This document shows positions 43,026-44,018 of a stretch of 44,018 nucleotides of DNA, in pieces. This DNA comes from Phytobacter massiliensis JC163 (GTDB taxonomy: Bacteria > Pseudomonadota > Gammaproteobacteria > Enterobacterales > Enterobacteriaceae). Made by a program: the position numbers and the translations under genes. The first letter of the stretch is position 1, and every line of letters begins with the position of its first letter. Below the pieces are notes generated by a model. That model had not been told where the DNA came from. It saw only the letters and a list, made by a program, of their open reading frames with translations, and did not search any database. Location: assembly GCF_000321045.1 (NCBI RefSeq), contig NZ_HE578945.1, positions 1,214,612 through 1,258,629 of the forward strand, given 5' to 3'.

Positions 43026-43090
43026 AGTTGGCCCTCCGTTTTACTGTATATACAAACAGCAGTTTTGAAACGAAGAGCCGATCAAGCTTT

Positions 43091-43608
43091 TTACACCACG
43101 CCGTATTGGGTTTTAAGCGCGCTGACAAGTGCAGCCAGCCGGTCCTGCCCGTAACCGGTAACCAGCAGAGATTCATTGAAGATGTAAGTATCGCCGATAC
43201 CGGAATCCTGCAGACCTGCTGCCGATTTTGAATAGCCTACAGACCAGTAGCTGGTCGCGTCAGGTAAACGGCCATGACCACAGAATAAGACGGGGAGACG
43301 CTGCCTGCCGGGAGATCAAGCGATGCGGCAACCTGCATATTGCCTGTATTAAGCGCCGGACGGTTCGCCATGGGAGAGACACGCAGCAAATTTGCTGACG
43401 AGCCCGCTGTTTTCAGCATAGCGCCCCGCGAACGGTCCCGCCCCGTGAGTAATCCGTCTGCGCCTGTTTTCAGGGTTGACGGGGTGATGGCATAAGCCAG
43501 AGATGGGATCCTGGCTGCAATCTGGTCTGCCGCGGTCATACGAACAGCCGGGCCGCCCGCTGCTGCTCCTGCATTGAGGCCTGATAAAACGATCATTTGT
43601 CCTGCCAT
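43091..43608 (-). pseudogene. Phage structural/tail-region protein, one-base frameshift
   Basis: ATG 43608 overlaps the stop of the preceding gene (TAATG), giving coupled translation. The frame runs about 115 residues (MAGQMIVLSGLNAGAAAGG...) and meets a stop at 43237. The product clearly continues in another frame from about 43260 (TSYWSVGYSKSAAGL ... LVSALKTQYGVV) to TAA at 43093-43091. One extra base near 43261 (GG read as G) restores 172 residues. The function is unknown; small-residue-rich composition and context suggest a structural protein or tail accessory of a prophage. Confidence 0.7.
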
Positions 43609-44018
43609 TATTGTTCTTCCTCTGTGACTGTAATGCGTTGGTGGCATGCCCAGTTATAAAGCGGCTGGCCGGTAATATCAGTGCCGGATGCACTGTCGCG
43701 AAGGTTTGAGCGCGCGCCTGTAAACGGGCCGCCGTGCGCACCGCTGACGCCGGTATCTGCGATACCTATCATCGGGTTGTTGCCAGTGGGCTCAGTATCC
43801 AGCGTTACCGTCACGGTATTATCGCTGTTGACGACCGCGCTGATGATGGTGGCGCTGGCGTTGTCGTCGATCCAGCGCAGGCCATACTGACCCGGGTCGC
43901 TCACTGCACCGGTATCCAGGACAAGCGGCGCTGCGGGGGTATAAAACGTCAGGGTAACGACCCGCCTGTGGCGTTTCGCAGCGGTACAGTGCGTCGGGAG
44001 CCACTGCCTGCCGTCCAG
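43608..44018 (-). CDS. Prophage structural protein, partial
   Basis: The frame is open to the window edge (136 codons seen), ending TAA at 43610-43608. The visible part is beta-rich, with VVTLTFYTPAAPLV, NTVTVTLDTEPTGN and the pattern GARSNLRDSASG...LYNWACHQ. Similar Asn-Leu-Arg-Asp-Ser / Leu-Tyr-Asn-Trp C-termini are, from memory, common in tail-associated proteins of enterobacterial prophages; no enzyme domain can be assigned. It is the upstream partner of the coupled gene at 43091-43608. Confidence 0.7.
   Translation of the reverse strand: MDGRQWLPTHCTAAKRHRRVVTLTFYTPAAPLVLDTGAVSDPGQYGLRWIDDNASATIISAVVNSDNTVTVTLDTEPTGNNPMIGIADTGVSGAHGGPFTGARSNLRDSASGTDITGQPLYNWACHQRITVTEEEQ

Noticed and set aside
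1..44018. CRISPR array, tRNA, rRNA or complete insertion sequence
   Set aside because: No regularly spaced repeats, cloverleaf-like genes, rRNA stretches or transposase frames were seen in reading the window.

Overview
The window reads as a chromosomal segment of an Enterobacteriaceae species outside E. coli sensu stricto, of the Enterobacter/Citrobacter/Klebsiella type. Two blocks keep E. coli gene order: uxaB ... dgcF-yneG ... sad-ptrR, and sotB-marC-marRAB-eamA-ydeE. The proteins there closely resemble their E. coli counterparts from memory. No search could be run, so the genus is left open. No tRNA, rRNA, CRISPR array or complete insertion sequence was seen.

Layout. 1-2.5 kb: the end of treY and glgX (trehalose/glycogen metabolism). 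2.6-5.3 kb: tehA, then a two-gene unit of unknown function (soluble/amphipathic protein plus multi-pass membrane protein). 5.5-16.9 kb: signalling genes, namely an EAL-HDOD protein, two chemoreceptors and three GGDEF proteins with different sensor modules (GAF, MASE2, MASE1). Mixed with them are uxaB, a GNAT acetyltransferase, yneG and an unlisted 34-residue membrane protein. 17-20.4 kb: sad, its divergent LysR regulator ptrR, and an L-lactate-dehydrogenase-like enzyme. 20.4-28 kb: a divergent sugar-acid locus. On the minus strand are dtnK-pdxA2-deoR (four-carbon acid kinase, 4-phosphate dehydrogenase, repressor). On the plus strand are an iron alcohol dehydrogenase, a DapA-family lyase, a D-2-hydroxyacid dehydrogenase and an MFS transporter. 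The region between them carries three copies of a 9-base operator-like word.

28-30.6 kb: a lone, AT-rich fimbrial adhesin and a PhzF-family enzyme. 30.7-36.3 kb: the mar locus and its efflux neighbours. 36.3-40.4 kb: an MFS exporter, a MetE-like methyltransferase, a rhodanese and ftrA. 40.4-42.2 kb: a terminator that may end a small RNA, an Hsp20 chaperone with a sigma-32-type promoter, an SOS-controlled msgA/DinI-like gene, a 31-residue membrane protein and a Ser/His/Asp-tailed protein. 42.2-44 kb: the 3' remnant of dcp abutting phage structural genes, that is, one end of a prophage inserted in dcp.

Three genes (glgX, marR and a phage gene) are each broken by the loss of one base in a short homopolymer. 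In marR this would remove the repressor of the multidrug-resistance regulon. The common pattern means base-calling error must be excluded first.
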